Below, in pieces: positions 4,995 to 5,354 of a DNA stretch of 5,354 nt; position 1 is the stretch's first letter; each line of letters opens with the position of its first letter. The notes beneath the pieces are model-generated. The model searched no databases, had not been told where the DNA came from, and saw nothing but the letters and a program-made list of their open reading frames with translations. Made by a program: the position numbers and the translations under genes. This DNA comes from Pseudomonadota bacterium. Lineage in GTDB: Bacteria > Pseudomonadota > Alphaproteobacteria > Acetobacterales > Acetobacteraceae. The stretch spans positions 1-5,354 of the forward strand of contig JAJZCS010000161.1 in the NCBI GenBank assembly GCA_021829055.1, read 5' to 3'.

Positions 4995-5354
4995 TAGAGT
5001 CTGATATTCTCAAATTGACGCATACCCGGAGTTTCTGAGGTAATTAGCGCATTCTGCTGGTGCGAAGGAGCCAAGGAGACTTCGGATGCCTTTCCAGGTG
5101 TCTTCGACGGTGCGGGCTGCGGTTCTGCGGAGCAACGTTTTGAGCTTGGCGAAGACCTGTTCGATGGGGTTCAGGTCGGGGCTGTAGGGCGGCAGAAAGA
5201 ATAATTTGGCGCCTGCGTTGCGGATTGCCTGGCGCACGGCCTGGCTTTTGTGACTGCCGAGATTGTCCAGCACCACGATGTCGCCATGACGCAGTGTTGG
5301 GACCAGGAATTGCTCGACCCACGCCAGGAAGCTGCGGCCGTTGATGGGGCCGTC
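4995..5354. mobile_element. IS630-family insertion sequence, one end only
   Basis: The transposase identifies the element. Members of this family insert at TA dinucleotides. A TA at 4995-4996, followed by gagtctgatattctc and then the transposase stop at 5012-5010, is the best candidate for the boundary. The other end lies beyond the window, so the terminal inverted repeat cannot be confirmed and the boundary is approximate. Confidence 0.6.
5010..5354 (-). CDS. IS630-family transposase, C-terminal part (cut by window edge)
   Basis: The frame is open from the right edge and gives 114 residues before TGA at 5012-5010. The visible part is the C-terminal half of a DDE transposase. [10 protein letters not shown] carries the second catalytic Asp, and [19 protein letters not shown] carries the third acidic residue (Glu of NPIE). 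The run [15 protein letters not shown] is a typical family tail. The first catalytic Asp and the N-terminal DNA-binding helix-turn-helix lie outside the window. No frameshift or stop is seen in the visible part. Many IS630 members make the protein from two overlapping frames; that cannot be judged here. The internal GTG at 5276 is not the true start, because family sequence continues upstream of it ([17 protein letters not shown]). Confidence 0.93.
   Translation of the reverse strand, partial: DGPINGRSFLAWVEQFLVPTLRHGDIVVLDNLGSHKSQAVRQAIRNAGAKLFFLPPYSPDLNPIEQVFAKLKTLLRRTAARTVEDTWKGIRSLLGSFAPAECANYLRNSGYASI

Noticed and set aside
1..5354. CRISPR arrays, tRNA or rRNA genes, riboswitches
   Set aside because: No regularly spaced repeats, no cloverleaf or conserved rRNA segments and no recognisable riboswitch core were seen on either strand.

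Overview
The window most likely comes from an alphaproteobacterium, possibly an acetic acid bacterium (Acetobacteraceae). This rests on the style of the GGDEF-EAL protein and of the IS630-type transposase, and on GC-rich codon use in the first gene. The genus cannot be fixed from the sequence. The window has one large ordinary chromosomal gene at the left (246-2348) and an accessory, patchwork region from about 2350 to the right edge.

The left gene encodes a seven-helix membrane protein with cytoplasmic GGDEF and EAL domains. All three sensor signature motifs of the MHYT-like membrane part are changed, and the GGDEF active site is degraded. The inhibitory RxxD site and every EAL catalytic residue that can be checked remain. 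The best reading is a membrane-bound cyclic-di-GMP phosphodiesterase. A stem-loop with a T-run 66 bases past its stop probably ends its transcript. A 24-base tandem duplication with a nested inverted repeat follows directly.

From 2600 to 3120 there is no intact gene. The plus strand at 2897-3136 encodes, without a start codon, a stretch that resembles the helical core of SMODS-type cGAS/DncV-like nucleotidyltransferases (CD-NTases), the signal-making enzymes of CBASS anti-phage systems. It appears to be a decayed fragment.

On the minus strand, reading from 4394 to 3120, are two closely spaced genes of unknown function: a 301-residue lipoprotein with a clear lipobox, then a 114-residue Ala/Ile/Gln-rich helical protein. 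A weak terminator follows. Their codon use is less GC-biased than that of the left gene. They look like an imported two-gene module, and they are the most promising undescribed system in the window. Two small, doubtful ORFs lie upstream on the same strand (4416-4763 and 4733-4948).

The right edge holds the C-terminal half of an IS630-family transposase on the minus strand, cut by the window end. The insertion sequence, the CD-NTase fragment, the lipoprotein module and the short repeats together mark 2350-5354 as a variable island beside a stable housekeeping gene.
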